This document shows positions 52,114 through 62,949 of a DNA stretch of 64,000 bases, in pieces. The stretch is from Marinobacter sp. EhC06 (GTDB lineage Bacteria > Pseudomonadota > Gammaproteobacteria > Pseudomonadales > Oleiphilaceae): the NCBI RefSeq assembly GCF_001650915.1, contig NZ_LXYO01000001.1, positions 372,001 to 436,000 on the forward strand. The letters run 5' to 3'. Every line of letters begins with the position of its first letter. Within the stretch, counting starts at the first letter, position 1. The notes below the pieces were generated by a model, which saw only the letters and a list, made by a program, of their open reading frames with translations, did no database searches and had not been told where the DNA came from. Position numbers and translations under genes: made by a program.

Positions 52114-52955
52114 GCGACGATCAGTCGAGTCGCAGTCAGGGCGGCAAGTCCTGGCTGGAACGTATATCACAGGCCTTCTCCAGCGGGCCTGAGTCCGTCG
52201 AGGACGTGCTGGAAATCCTGCGGGACGCCGAGTCCCAGAACATCATCGATGTTGATGCCATGAGCATCATCGAAGGTGCCATGCAGGTGATCGACATGCG
52301 GGTGGATGAGATCATGATTCCCCGCTCACAGATGGTCACCGTCAAGGCATCCCAAGAGCCCAAAGAGTTTCTGGGCGAAATCATGGATTCCGCACACAGC
52401 CGTTTCCCGGTCATCGGGGACAGCCAGGACGACGTGATTGGCGTTCTTCTGGCCAAGGATCTGCTTCCCCTGGCCCTGAACAACGATCTGAACTGGAACC
52501 GTATCCGGGAAATTCTGCGCCCGCCCACCTTCGTGCCCGAGAGCAAGCGCCTGAACCAGCTGCTCAAGGAGTTCAAGGAAAATCGCAACCATATGGCCAT
52601 TGTGGTGGACGAATACGGCGGCACCGCCGGGTTGATCACCATTGAAGACGTGCTTGAACAGATCGTTGGTGAAATCGAGGACGAGCACGATTTTGATGAG
52701 GAAACCCACATCAAGGCCCGGGGCGATGGCAGCTACGCCGTAAAAGCAGTAACGCCCATTGATGATTTCAATGAGTTCTTCGAAACCGAAATGGACGAAG
52801 AGGAATTCGATACCATTGGTGGCGTGGTTCTCAAGGAATTCGGACACCTGCCCAGACGGGGCGAATCGGTTGAATTCGGCGGCTTGCGCTTTACCATTGC
52901 CAACGCCGATAACCGCGTAATCCGTCTGCTGCAGGTAACCCGAAGTGACCAGTGA
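52110..52955 (+). CDS. corC: CorC/YbeX family CBS-domain protein
   Basis: 281 residues: CBS pair ([18 protein letters not shown] ... [20 protein letters not shown] and [20 protein letters not shown]) then the CorC/HlyC C-terminal domain ([20 protein letters not shown]). Cytosolic, linked to magnesium/cobalt handling and ribosome metabolism. No membrane domain, so the short YbeX form. ATGA overlap with ybeY. Confidence 0.94.
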   Translation: MSDDQSSRSQGGKSWLERISQAFSSGPESVEDVLEILRDAESQNIIDVDAMSIIEGAMQVIDMRVDEIMIPRSQMVTVKASQEPKEFLGEIMDSAHSRFPVIGDSQDDVIGVLLAKDLLPLALNNDLNWNRIREILRPPTFVPESKRLNQLLKEFKENRNHMAIVVDEYGGTAGLITIEDVLEQIVGEIEDEHDFDEETHIKARGDGSYAVKAVTPIDDFNEFFETEMDEEEFDTIGGVVLKEFGHLPRRGESVEFGGLRFTIANADNRVIRLLQVTRSDQ

Positions 52956-54507
52956 CGCCACAAACACCAGAGCGCTGAAAACCCCGCTTTCCTCCAACGC
53001 CTGGTTGGGCGCGGCCGCCCTTGTGGTTGCCGGCGCCCTGCAAACCCTGACCTTTTCTCCGTTCAACCTCTGGTGGCTGGGCCCGGTCTCGGTCCTGCTG
53101 ATCCTCCTGGTTACCGTACCACTGGCACCGGAGAAACTTTTCCGGGCTGGCTGGCTTACTGGCCTGGGGCTGTTTGGGAGCGGCGCCAGCTGGGTCTACA
53201 TCAGCATCAGCGAACATGGCAACACGGCAATTCCCGTCGCCATCCTGTTGACGGTTCTGTTCGTGGCGGGCCTCGCGCTGTTCCATGGCCTGGCCTTCTG
53301 GTTCTGGGGCAAACTTGCCAAGGACAGCCCGGCCCGGCGCCTGATCCTGTTTCCGGCCATCTGGATTCTGGGCGACTGGCTCCGGGGCTGGCTGCTCACC
53401 GGCTTTCCATGGCTGTATCTGGGCACCGCACACACTGACGGCCCCCTGGCCGGGCTGGCACCTCTGACCGGCGTCCATGGCATCACGTTCTGGATTGCTG
53501 CAACCGGTGCCGCATTGTACGGCGGCTGGTGGCTGCTGAAACACCTAAAACCGGTTGCTGCGGGCGTTACCCTCGTTGTTGCCCTGATTCCCTGGCTGGT
53601 TGCCCCGGCCATGAACCGCCTCGACTGGACAGATTTGAGCGAAGACGCTACAACCTTTGCCGCCATGCAGGGCAATATTCCCCAGCAGATCAAATGGGAC
53701 CCGGAGTTTCTGAAGGACCAGATCGTCACCTATCTGAGCATGACCGAAGACCATTGGGACACGGATCTGATTCTCTGGCCGGAAACCGCCATTCCCATCC
53801 CCCAGGATCAGGCCGGCAAGATCATCGACCACATCAGTACAGAGCTGGGTGACAACAGCACCCTGATTACCGGCATACCCTGGTACGGATTCAGCGACCG
53901 AATTGAAGATTTCACGTTTCACAATAGCATCATGGCCATCGGCAACGGCGAGGGCATCTACCACAAGCAAAAGCTGGTGCCATTCGGAGAGTACGTGCCA
54001 CTTCAAAGTGTGTTGCGGGGACTGATTGGTTTCTTCGATTTGCCCATGAGTGATTTCAGCCGGGGGCCGGAGTGGCAGGATCCGCTCAAGGCCAATGGCG
54101 TCAATGTGATGCCCTTCATCTGCTATGAAGTCGCCTACCCGGATTTTGTTGCCTTTAATGCCAGGGGCGCGGGCCTGCTGCTCACGATCAGCAACGATGG
54201 TTGGTTTGGCGATTCCATTGGCCCGTTACAGCATCTGCAGATTGCCAGAATGCGGGCATTGGAGACCGGCCGTTACATGCTTCGTGGCACCAACAATGGC
54301 GTAACGGCGATCATCAATAACCGGGGCGAGCTGACTGAAACCATCCCCCAGTTCGAGCGCGCCACCCTGACCGGCGAGGTGTTCACCGCCACTGGCAGCA
54401 CGCCCTACATGCAGACAGGCTCCTGGCCAGTCCTGACCCTCGCAGTTATTTTGATCGTGTTTGTCCGGGAGCGGATCATTCCTCCTGTTTCGGCCAGCGG
54501 CTCGTAA
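52945..54507 (+). CDS. lnt: Apolipoprotein N-acyltransferase
   Basis: 520 residues. About six N-terminal transmembrane helices, then a nitrilase-fold periplasmic domain with the triad Glu in ILWPETAIPIP, Lys in YHKQKLVPFGEYVP and Cys in VMPFICYEVAYPD. Adds the third acyl chain to lipoproteins. GTG start overlaps the corC stop by 11 nt; 3' end overlaps the converging zinc-ribbon gene by 32 nt. Confidence 0.96.
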   Translation: MTSDATNTRALKTPLSSNAWLGAAALVVAGALQTLTFSPFNLWWLGPVSVLLILLVTVPLAPEKLFRAGWLTGLGLFGSGASWVYISISEHGNTAIPVAILLTVLFVAGLALFHGLAFWFWGKLAKDSPARRLILFPAIWILGDWLRGWLLTGFPWLYLGTAHTDGPLAGLAPLTGVHGITFWIAATGAALYGGWWLLKHLKPVAAGVTLVVALIPWLVAPAMNRLDWTDLSEDATTFAAMQGNIPQQIKWDPEFLKDQIVTYLSMTEDHWDTDLILWPETAIPIPQDQAGKIIDHISTELGDNSTLITGIPWYGFSDRIEDFTFHNSIMAIGNGEGIYHKQKLVPFGEYVPLQSVLRGLIGFFDLPMSDFSRGPEWQDPLKANGVNVMPFICYEVAYPDFVAFNARGAGLLLTISNDGWFGDSIGPLQHLQIARMRALETGRYMLRGTNNGVTAIINNRGELTETIPQFERATLTGEVFTATGSTPYMQTGSWPVLTLAVILIVFVRERIIPPVSASGS

Positions 54508-55024
54508 CCCGCTCGTAGTAGTGGGAGCCGCAGGCTTCACAGGGTTCCAGGTGGCTGGTGGCTGTCAGACACCGCATGTGCCCGCAGTTGAGGCACTGGA
54601 ACATACCAGCGGTGGCCACCTCGCCCGAGATATACTGGCCCACTTCCTTATTTTCCAGTTTCTGTTTGAGCTCGAGGAAGTCGACGACGGTTTTATCAGC
54701 AACCGATAACAAACTGTCGGCCAGTTGGTGCTCCAACAGCGCGATATCAAGCTGCAACCATTCACTCAAGCCTTCGCCGGTCTCCTCGACAAAATGCAGA
54801 AGATGTTCAAGATCCCGCTGAAGATAGGCACCCAGCAGGTCTGCTTCTTCGCGGGTCATTTCCTCGAGCTCATACTCAAACTCGACCGCCTTCTGCACTT
54901 CTTCCTCAAGGGTCTGGAGCGACGTTTCCTCCAGGTCGTGGAGACGCGCTTTCACCCGCTCCAGCATACGGTCGTATACTTCCAGTGCCTTGCCTGAGAG
55001 ATGACTTCTTTCTGGTTGTGTCAT
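54476..55024 (-). CDS. Zinc-ribbon protein, YbeL family (DUF1451)
   Basis: 182 residues from an ATG with AAGGAG 5 nt upstream. A highly charged helical N-terminal two thirds (EEVQKAVEFEYELEEMTREE) is followed by a rubredoxin-like ribbon FQCLNCGHMRCLT and EPCEACGSHYYERV. The family has no firm function. As in E. coli it is next to and divergent from leuS. The leader holds hairpin copy 10, 37 nt from the start. Confidence 0.9.
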   Translation of the reverse strand: MTQPERSHLSGKALEVYDRMLERVKARLHDLEETSLQTLEEEVQKAVEFEYELEEMTREEADLLGAYLQRDLEHLLHFVEETGEGLSEWLQLDIALLEHQLADSLLSVADKTVVDFLELKQKLENKEVGQYISGEVATAGMFQCLNCGHMRCLTATSHLEPCEACGSHYYERVTSRWPKQEE

Positions 55025-55061
55025 ATTGACTCCTTGATACCGCAAATCTGGGTGCAAGAGC

Positions 55062-55165
55062 CGCGCTGGGGGCGTTCTTGCCAGGACGCGCTGTAAATAC
55101 ATCCCTGTACGCTTGACTGCAGCATCCATGCTGCAGACAGTCCCGGCAAGAACGCCCCCACCACG
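55062..55165 (-). repeat. GGA double-hairpin element, copy 10 (type B; GGA strand is minus)
   Basis: 25-nt arms with three mismatches: two G-U on minus, one C-C. Minus-strand hairpins CTGCAGCA-TGGA-TGCTGCAG and one whose loop region reads GUACAGGGAUGU (complement of 55099-55110), an exact match to the CsrA SELEX consensus RUACARGGAUGU. Sense to the zinc-ribbon gene leader. Confidence 0.9.
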
Positions 55166-55212
55166 TCTCCCAAACCTCGGGAACACGCCTGTTGGATCCA
55201 CTTACTTTGTTT

Positions 55213-55324
55213 GGGGTTCTGGCGGGTGTGGCTCCCCGGGACTGTGAGCAGCAGGGATGCTGCGATCAAGCCTACACGGACGTATTCACGGCGTGTCCCG
55301 GGGAGCCATACCCGCCAGAACCTT
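55213..55324 (+). repeat. GGA double-hairpin element, copy 11 (type B; GGA strand is plus)
   Basis: Arms of 28 nt with one mismatch (G-U on plus), extended by two further G-U pairs. Plus-strand hairpins GCAGCA-GGGA-TGCTGC and UACACGGACGUA. In the leader of leuS, 139 nt before the start; back to back with copy 10. Confidence 0.9.
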
Positions 55325-55394
55325 CCCCATAGCTATAAGTCTGGCACAAGAACAGAAAATTGGCAGACTACCTGTAAAGGCTAGTGTGCGTTAG

Positions 55395-58058
<2,664 letters not shown>

Positions 58059-58059
58059 T

Positions 58060-58647
58060 ATGTTCCGGCACTCCGCTCTGAAATCCCTGGCAAACCTGAT
58101 GCTGATTGCTGTGATGGCGGTGCTGCTTGCAGGATGCGGATTCCAGTTGCGGGGTGCGCCACCGGTTTCTTCAGCCCTTGAGCCGCTGGCCGTAGATTGC
58201 TCATCACAGGTGCCCGAAACCCTTTGCCGGTCATTACGGGAACAGCTCAGCCTTGGCAACGTCAGCCTCGCGCCGGTTGCGGACGCCGACTACATTCTAC
58301 GGTTGAAGAACTTCGAGCGGGACCGTCGCGCAAGTGCCATCACGGCCCAGGCGGCGGCTGCAGAATACACCCTGCGTCACTCCGTTGACCTTGAGGTGAT
58401 CAGCGCAGACCGGGTTCCCATGGTAGCCGCAACTCGCCTGACCACCAGCGAAAGTTACCGGTACGACGAAACGAACGTTCTGGCAAGACAGCGGGAAGAG
58501 GAGACCCTGCGCCAGCAAATGGACGATCGCCTTGCACAGCAGGTGATATTCCGGCTGGCACCTTTGACCCCGCAGAGAATCGACGCCATCCGGGCAGAAT
58601 ACCAGCGTAAACAGGAAGCCGACGCCCCAGCCACAGGCCAGCCATGA
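58060..58647 (+). CDS. lptE: LPS-assembly lipoprotein LptE
   Basis: 195 residues. Lipoprotein signal with lipobox LLAGC, then GFQLRGAPPV, typical of LptE/RlpB. Plugs the LptD barrel and helps insert LPS in the outer membrane. Between leuS (1-nt gap) and holA (4-nt overlap), the standard order. Confidence 0.95.
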   Translation: MFRHSALKSLANLMLIAVMAVLLAGCGFQLRGAPPVSSALEPLAVDCSSQVPETLCRSLREQLSLGNVSLAPVADADYILRLKNFERDRRASAITAQAAAAEYTLRHSVDLEVISADRVPMVAATRLTTSESYRYDETNVLARQREEETLRQQMDDRLAQQVIFRLAPLTPQRIDAIRAEYQRKQEADAPATGQP

Positions 58648-59651
58648 AGACCAACCCGGGACAGTTATCCCAGCTTCTGAAAAAGGGCCTCTCGCCGGTC
58701 TATCTCATTTCCGGTGATGAACCCCTGTTAGTGCAGGAATGCTGTGATCAGGTTCGAAAGGCCGCAAAAGACGCAGGCTTTCATGACCGCCTGACCTTCC
58801 ACGCCGACCATCAGCTGGACTGGAATGCCGTTGGCGAAGAGTTCAGTGCCATGTCCCTGTTCGCAGAGAGACGGCGCATTGAAATTCATCTGCCGACTGG
58901 CAAGCTTGGCGACGGTCGTGCAGTTCTGGAACGGGTGCTGGCTGATCCCCCCGAAGATATCATCCTGCTGCTGATCAGCGCTCGCCTGGACGCCGCGGAG
59001 ACCCGCCGCAAATGGTACAAGGAGCTTCAAGGTAAAGGCGTACACGTACCGGTGTGGCCCGTTGATGCTGACAAGTTCCAGGGCTGGCTCCAGCAGAGGG
59101 CCAGCAACCGCGGCCTCAGCCTGACCAGGGGCGCCCTGGCCATCATGAGCGAACGCCTGGAAGGCAATCTGCTTGCCGCCAGCCAGGAACTTGACAGGCT
59201 GTCTCTGCTGGCAAACGGCAATACCATCGATGAGGAAACCGTTGAACAGGCGGTCCAGGATAGTTCCCGGTTCAATGGCTTTGAACTGGTGACGGAATTG
59301 ATCAGTGGCCGGGCACCTCACGCCGGCAAGATGATCACCGTTCTGCAGCAGGAGGGAGAAAACCCGCTGGGCCTTTTGTCTGTCCTCAGCCGCGACCTGA
59401 ATCTCTTGCTGGAGCTAAAGTCCTCAGCCGGTCAGTCGGAGAATCCCGCGGCATTCTTGAAAAAGCGAGGAGTGTTCCAGCCCCAACGGGCCCGGGCACT
59501 GGAGCAGGCCGCACGCCGACTGAACCGCTCCCAACTGAATGAGGCTATCACCCTTTGCAGCCAGATCGATCGGGCCGCGAAAGGTTTCGATCCCCTGTCG
59601 CCCTGGCATTATTTGCGGGACATGTCCGCCCTGCTCGCGGGCCGTTCCTGA
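58644..59651 (+). CDS. holA: DNA polymerase III subunit delta
   Basis: 335 residues: LSPVYLISGDEPLLVQECCD at the start, then LEGNLLAASQELDRLSLLANG and the collar domain. Wrench subunit of the clamp loader that opens the beta clamp. Overlaps lptE by 4 nt. Confidence 0.95.
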   Translation: MKTNPGQLSQLLKKGLSPVYLISGDEPLLVQECCDQVRKAAKDAGFHDRLTFHADHQLDWNAVGEEFSAMSLFAERRRIEIHLPTGKLGDGRAVLERVLADPPEDIILLLISARLDAAETRRKWYKELQGKGVHVPVWPVDADKFQGWLQQRASNRGLSLTRGALAIMSERLEGNLLAASQELDRLSLLANGNTIDEETVEQAVQDSSRFNGFELVTELISGRAPHAGKMITVLQQEGENPLGLLSVLSRDLNLLLELKSSAGQSENPAAFLKKRGVFQPQRARALEQAARRLNRSQLNEAITLCSQIDRAAKGFDPLSPWHYLRDMSALLAGRS

Positions 59652-59700
59652 TCTGCATCAAACTCCGCTCCCTTTGTACTCTTTTGGCGCGCCCAGCCCC

Positions 59701-59730
59701 TTGACAGTTTTTTACAATCGGGCGCATTGT
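59701..59730 (+). promoter_or_regulatory. Candidate promoter for the 87-residue orphan gene
   Basis: A perfect -35 TTGACA at 59701-59706 is followed after 18 nt by CATTGT as a weak -10. The ATG is 33 nt further on. Confidence 0.5.
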
Positions 59731-59762
59731 AAGCACACCAACAATCCAAGGAGGTGCTTGAT

Positions 59763-60026
59763 ATGAGTCTTCAAGAAGAACTCAAAAAGCTGTCGGAAAA
59801 GGTAAAACAATATCGGGATGAAGCGCGCGTCCAGATGCATCTGGCCCGTGAAGACGTTAAGGACGAATGGGAGGATCTCGAACAGGACTGGGATCGTTTC
59901 AAAAGCAAGATAGATGAAGTGCTGCACGATGCCGAGAACGCTTCCCAGGAAGCTCGCCAGACCGCATCAAAACTTGGTGAAGACCTGAAAACCGGTTACC
60001 AGAACATTCGCAACAAACTGAAGTAA
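59763..60026 (+). CDS. Small charged coiled-coil protein of unknown function
   Basis: 87 residues with a near-perfect ribosome site (AAGGAGGT, 7 nt before the ATG) and its own candidate promoter, so it is likely made in quantity. The sequence is almost wholly helical and charged, with heptad-like spacing (LQEELKKLSEKVKQYRDEA, then DEWEDLEQDWDRFKSKIDEV) and no signal peptide, membrane segment or Cys. It resembles small stress-related helical proteins only in general character; I do not recognise the family. Followed by a hairpin at 60065-60095. Confidence 0.8.
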   Translation: MSLQEELKKLSEKVKQYRDEARVQMHLAREDVKDEWEDLEQDWDRFKSKIDEVLHDAENASQEARQTASKLGEDLKTGYQNIRNKLK

Positions 60027-60064
60027 AACTGTTAACCCGTTAACACTACGCCACAAATTTCTAC

Positions 60065-60095
60065 CACAGAGGCTCCGCGCTTTGGAGCCTCTGTG
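60065..60095 (+). terminator. Hairpin after the orphan gene
   Basis: Perfect 12-bp stem CACAGAGGCTCC / GGAGCCTCTGTG with a 7-nt loop, 39 nt after the stop. No T-run follows, so it may be a transcript-stabilising end or a weak terminator. Confidence 0.5.
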
Positions 60096-60223
60096 CCATA
60101 CTTCACAGTATCAGTGAACAAAGCGTCATAGTTTTGACCCGCCTGATCAAATCCTGACCAGCCCTGATCAATAGGGCCCGAATTACCAGGACGCTTGAGC
60201 ACACTGCGAGGTATAAAAGGCGT

Positions 60224-60859
60224 ATGAAAAAATTCTTACTGATACCCACTGCACTCTGTCTGTTACTTACCACCACCCTCGTGATTGGCCAGAATACCCG
60301 GTTCAGCGATCCGGAGACCGTTGTTTCCGATCACTTCTGGGGCGACCTCTACGCCAGTGGCGGCAACTCCTTCTTCTGCAACACTGCTTTCACAAGCAAA
60401 GGTTTCGTGCTGACAGACGGCTACGTATACCCGCTGGCTGATGTCCGCAGCGCACTCGACTGTGGCACCTCGCGTGAATGCGAACAGGACAATCGCTATC
60501 GTCAGATCGCGTCTGACATGCATAACATGATACCTGTGCGCAGCCGGACGGAGATGGGCCGGCGCAACGCCCGCTACGAGGACCTGGGCTCATCGGTCAG
60601 CAAAGACGAATGCGGCATTCGCCAGAGCGCCCAGTTCTTTGAGCCGCCGGTGCGGGTCAAGGGTGATGTGGCGCGCACGGTGGCCTACATGGTCGACACC
60701 TATGACCTGCCCTGGCTTGGCTCATCCGCGGTATTCAAGGGTTGGAACCGGCTGGACCCGCCAGATGATGGCGAACTCACCCGGCACCGGCGCATCGCCG
60801 AAATCCAGGGCAACGACAACCCCTTCGTTACCAATCCGGACCGAATGGAGCGACTATAA
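60224..60859 (+). CDS. Exported endonuclease-I-like protein with altered catalytic site
   Basis: 211 residues with a signal peptide (MKKFLLIPTALCLLLTTTLV). The C-terminal half matches the EndA/NucM family: YRQIASDMHNMIPV, RRNARYED, FFEPPVRVKGDVARTVAYM, FKGWNRLDPP, RRIAEIQGNDNPFV. At the catalytic spot the family has WEHVVPA, whose Glu binds metal and His activates water. Here the segment reads DGYVYPLA, so both are replaced (Gly, Tyr). The Asn of DMHN is kept. The protein may be a pseudo-nuclease, a nucleic-acid or ion-binding derivative, or use another residue. Confidence 0.8.
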   Translation: MKKFLLIPTALCLLLTTTLVIGQNTRFSDPETVVSDHFWGDLYASGGNSFFCNTAFTSKGFVLTDGYVYPLADVRSALDCGTSRECEQDNRYRQIASDMHNMIPVRSRTEMGRRNARYEDLGSSVSKDECGIRQSAQFFEPPVRVKGDVARTVAYMVDTYDLPWLGSSAVFKGWNRLDPPDDGELTRHRRIAEIQGNDNPFVTNPDRMERL

Positions 60860-60894
60860 GGTTTTGAAGCACCAGGCTGATAATTCGTTAACCA

Positions 60895-60926
60895 CAAAAA
60901 AACAGGCCCGAGGGCCTGTTTTTTTA
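60895..60926. terminator. Bidirectional rho-independent terminator
   Basis: AACAGGCC-CGAG-GGCCTGTT flanked by A-runs on the left and T-runs on the right, between the converging nuclease-like and acyl-CoA dehydrogenase genes. Works on both strands. Confidence 0.92.
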
Positions 60927-60947
60927 CGTGGCTAATTACTGTCGGAA

Positions 60948-62738
60948 TCAGAATTCCTCTGCAGTCAGCGCCATCATGGAGTCACTACCGCTACGAATAC
61001 CTTCAGCCAATGAAACGGTCTTTGGCAACAGGCGATCAAAGTAGAATCGCGCTGTCTTCATTTTTCCGCTGTAGAACCCGGAGGTATCTGCATCCGCCTG
61101 GGGCGCAGCCGCTTTGACGATCTTCGCCCACATATATCCCAGTGCGGTCAGGCCGAACAAATCGAGGTAGTCCACAGACGCTGCACCAATGGCATTCGGG
61201 TTATCGCCAGCCTGCTTGATCACATGCTCGGTCACGTCGTCGAGCCGCTCGACCGCTGCGGCAAGTGGCTCAAGGAACGGGCGCAGATGCTCGTTACCAC
61301 TGTTCTCCTCGAGAAAGTTTGCGACGTCCTGGGCAAACAGCTCATAGAGCTTGCCCTGGCTGCCGACCACTTTCCGTCCCATCAGGTCCAGTGCCTGGAT
61401 ACCATTGGTTCCTTCGTAGATCTGGGTAATGCGGCAGTCACGAACCAGTTGCTCCTGGCCCCACTCGCGGATGAAACCATGGCCACCGAAGACCTGCTGG
61501 CCCATGATACAGGCATCCAGGCCGCGATCGGTCAGGAATGCCTTGGCGACCGGGGTCAGCAACGCCACCATGCCCTCAGCGTGCTTGCGGCGTTCATCAT
61601 CCTCTGCGTACTTGGCGATATCCAACCACTGGGCCACGTAGGTTGAGAAAGTACGACCACCTTCCACATAGCCTTTCATGGTCAACAGCATGCGTCGCAC
61701 ATCCGGATGCACAAGAATTGGATCTGCTGCTTTTTCAGGCTGCTGAGCGCCGGTTGGAGCGCGGCTCTGGATACGGTCCAGGGCGTACTCACGGGCACTT
61801 TGCAGGGAGGCCTCGGCAGCGCCAATGCCCTGGATACCCACGCCCAGACGCTCGTAGTTCATCATGGTGAACATGGCCGCCAGGCCCTTGTTCTCTTCGC
61901 CGACCAGCCAGCCTTTGGCGCCATCAAAGTTCATGACACAGGTTGCGGAACCCTTGATGCCCATCTTCTTCTCGATGGAGCCGCAGCTGAAGCTGTTACG
62001 CTCACCCAGGGAACCGTCTTCATTTACCAGGAACTTGGGCACGAGGAACAGGGAAATGCCTTTCGGGCCCTTGGGCGCGTCCGGCAGCTTGGCCAGCACC
62101 AGGTGGATGATGTTCTCCGCCATGTCGTGCTCGCCCCAAGTGATGAAGATCTTGGTGCCGGTCACGTTGAAGGAGCCGTCATCATTGGGCTCGGCCTTGG
62201 TGCGGATAATACCGAGATCGGTGCCGGCATGGGGCTCGGTCAGATCCATGGCCCCGGACCAGACGCCGGAATACATGTTGGGCAGGTATTTTTCTTTTAG
62301 TTCCTGACTACCGTGGGCATCCAGGGCGAGACAGGCACCTGCCGTGAGCATGGGAGCGAGGCCAAAGGCCATGTTGGCACCCTGCATCATTTCTTCGAAC
62401 TGGGCGACCAGGGTCTTGGGCATGCCCATACCGCCGAAATCCGGGTTGCCGCCGAGGCCGTTCCAGCCGCCCTCAACGATGGTCTGGTAGGCTTCCTTGA
62501 AGCCGTCCGGCGAGGTCACCTCACCGTCGTTCCACTTGCAGCCCTGCTCGTCACCCTCACGGTTCAGAGGCGCAAGTACACCACTGCTGATCTTGCCGGC
62601 TTCTTCAAGAATCGCGTCCGCCGTTTCCGGGTCCACATGCTCGGCAACTTTGGGCAGTGAGGCCCACAGCGCGGGGGCATCGAAAACCTCATTCAGAACA
62701 AAGCGCATGTCACGTAGGGGTGCCTGATAATCAGCCAT
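60948..62738 (-). CDS. Acyl-CoA dehydrogenase, ~600-residue type
   Basis: 596 residues, longer than classical ~380-residue acyl-CoA dehydrogenases because of an N-terminal region (MADYQAPLRDMRFVLNEVFD) and a C-terminal extension, as in the FadE/DmdC-like group of Pseudomonas and marine bacteria. MDLTEPHAGTDLG and IFITWGEHDMAENI are FAD-contacting; RDCRITQIYEGTNGIQALDL carries the usual catalytic-Glu segment (IYEGT). Oxidises acyl-CoA to enoyl-CoA; chain length, or a sulfur-containing substrate, cannot be decided from sequence. The preceding gene on the strand is a paralogue. Confidence 0.92.
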   Translation of the reverse strand: MADYQAPLRDMRFVLNEVFDAPALWASLPKVAEHVDPETADAILEEAGKISSGVLAPLNREGDEQGCKWNDGEVTSPDGFKEAYQTIVEGGWNGLGGNPDFGGMGMPKTLVAQFEEMMQGANMAFGLAPMLTAGACLALDAHGSQELKEKYLPNMYSGVWSGAMDLTEPHAGTDLGIIRTKAEPNDDGSFNVTGTKIFITWGEHDMAENIIHLVLAKLPDAPKGPKGISLFLVPKFLVNEDGSLGERNSFSCGSIEKKMGIKGSATCVMNFDGAKGWLVGEENKGLAAMFTMMNYERLGVGIQGIGAAEASLQSAREYALDRIQSRAPTGAQQPEKAADPILVHPDVRRMLLTMKGYVEGGRTFSTYVAQWLDIAKYAEDDERRKHAEGMVALLTPVAKAFLTDRGLDACIMGQQVFGGHGFIREWGQEQLVRDCRITQIYEGTNGIQALDLMGRKVVGSQGKLYELFAQDVANFLEENSGNEHLRPFLEPLAAAVERLDDVTEHVIKQAGDNPNAIGAASVDYLDLFGLTALGYMWAKIVKAAAPQADADTSGFYSGKMKTARFYFDRLLPKTVSLAEGIRSGSDSMMALTAEEF

Positions 62739-62883
62739 CTAAAACTCTCCAAAAATTCTGTCAGTCTGTTCAGGTGGCAATGGGGCCGTCATTCCGGCCA
62801 GTCACACCTGCTCGGGCTATGTGTCCGCTGAAGATTATTTTTATGGGCGCCTATTCTACCCTAAAAGCGGACCGCAACTCATG

Positions 62884-62915
62884 AAAAAAGCCCGCCTCCG
62901 GGGAGCGCGGGCTTT
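62884..62915 (-). terminator. Rho-independent terminator of the upstream acyl-CoA dehydrogenase gene
   Basis: AAAGCCCGC / GCGGGCTTT stem with an 11-nt loop; on minus it is followed by a run of T. Separates the two acyl-CoA dehydrogenase genes, so each is its own unit. Confidence 0.88.
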
Positions 62916-62949
62916 CTGTCCTCTGGAACCGTCCTTCGGTGCCCGCGCC

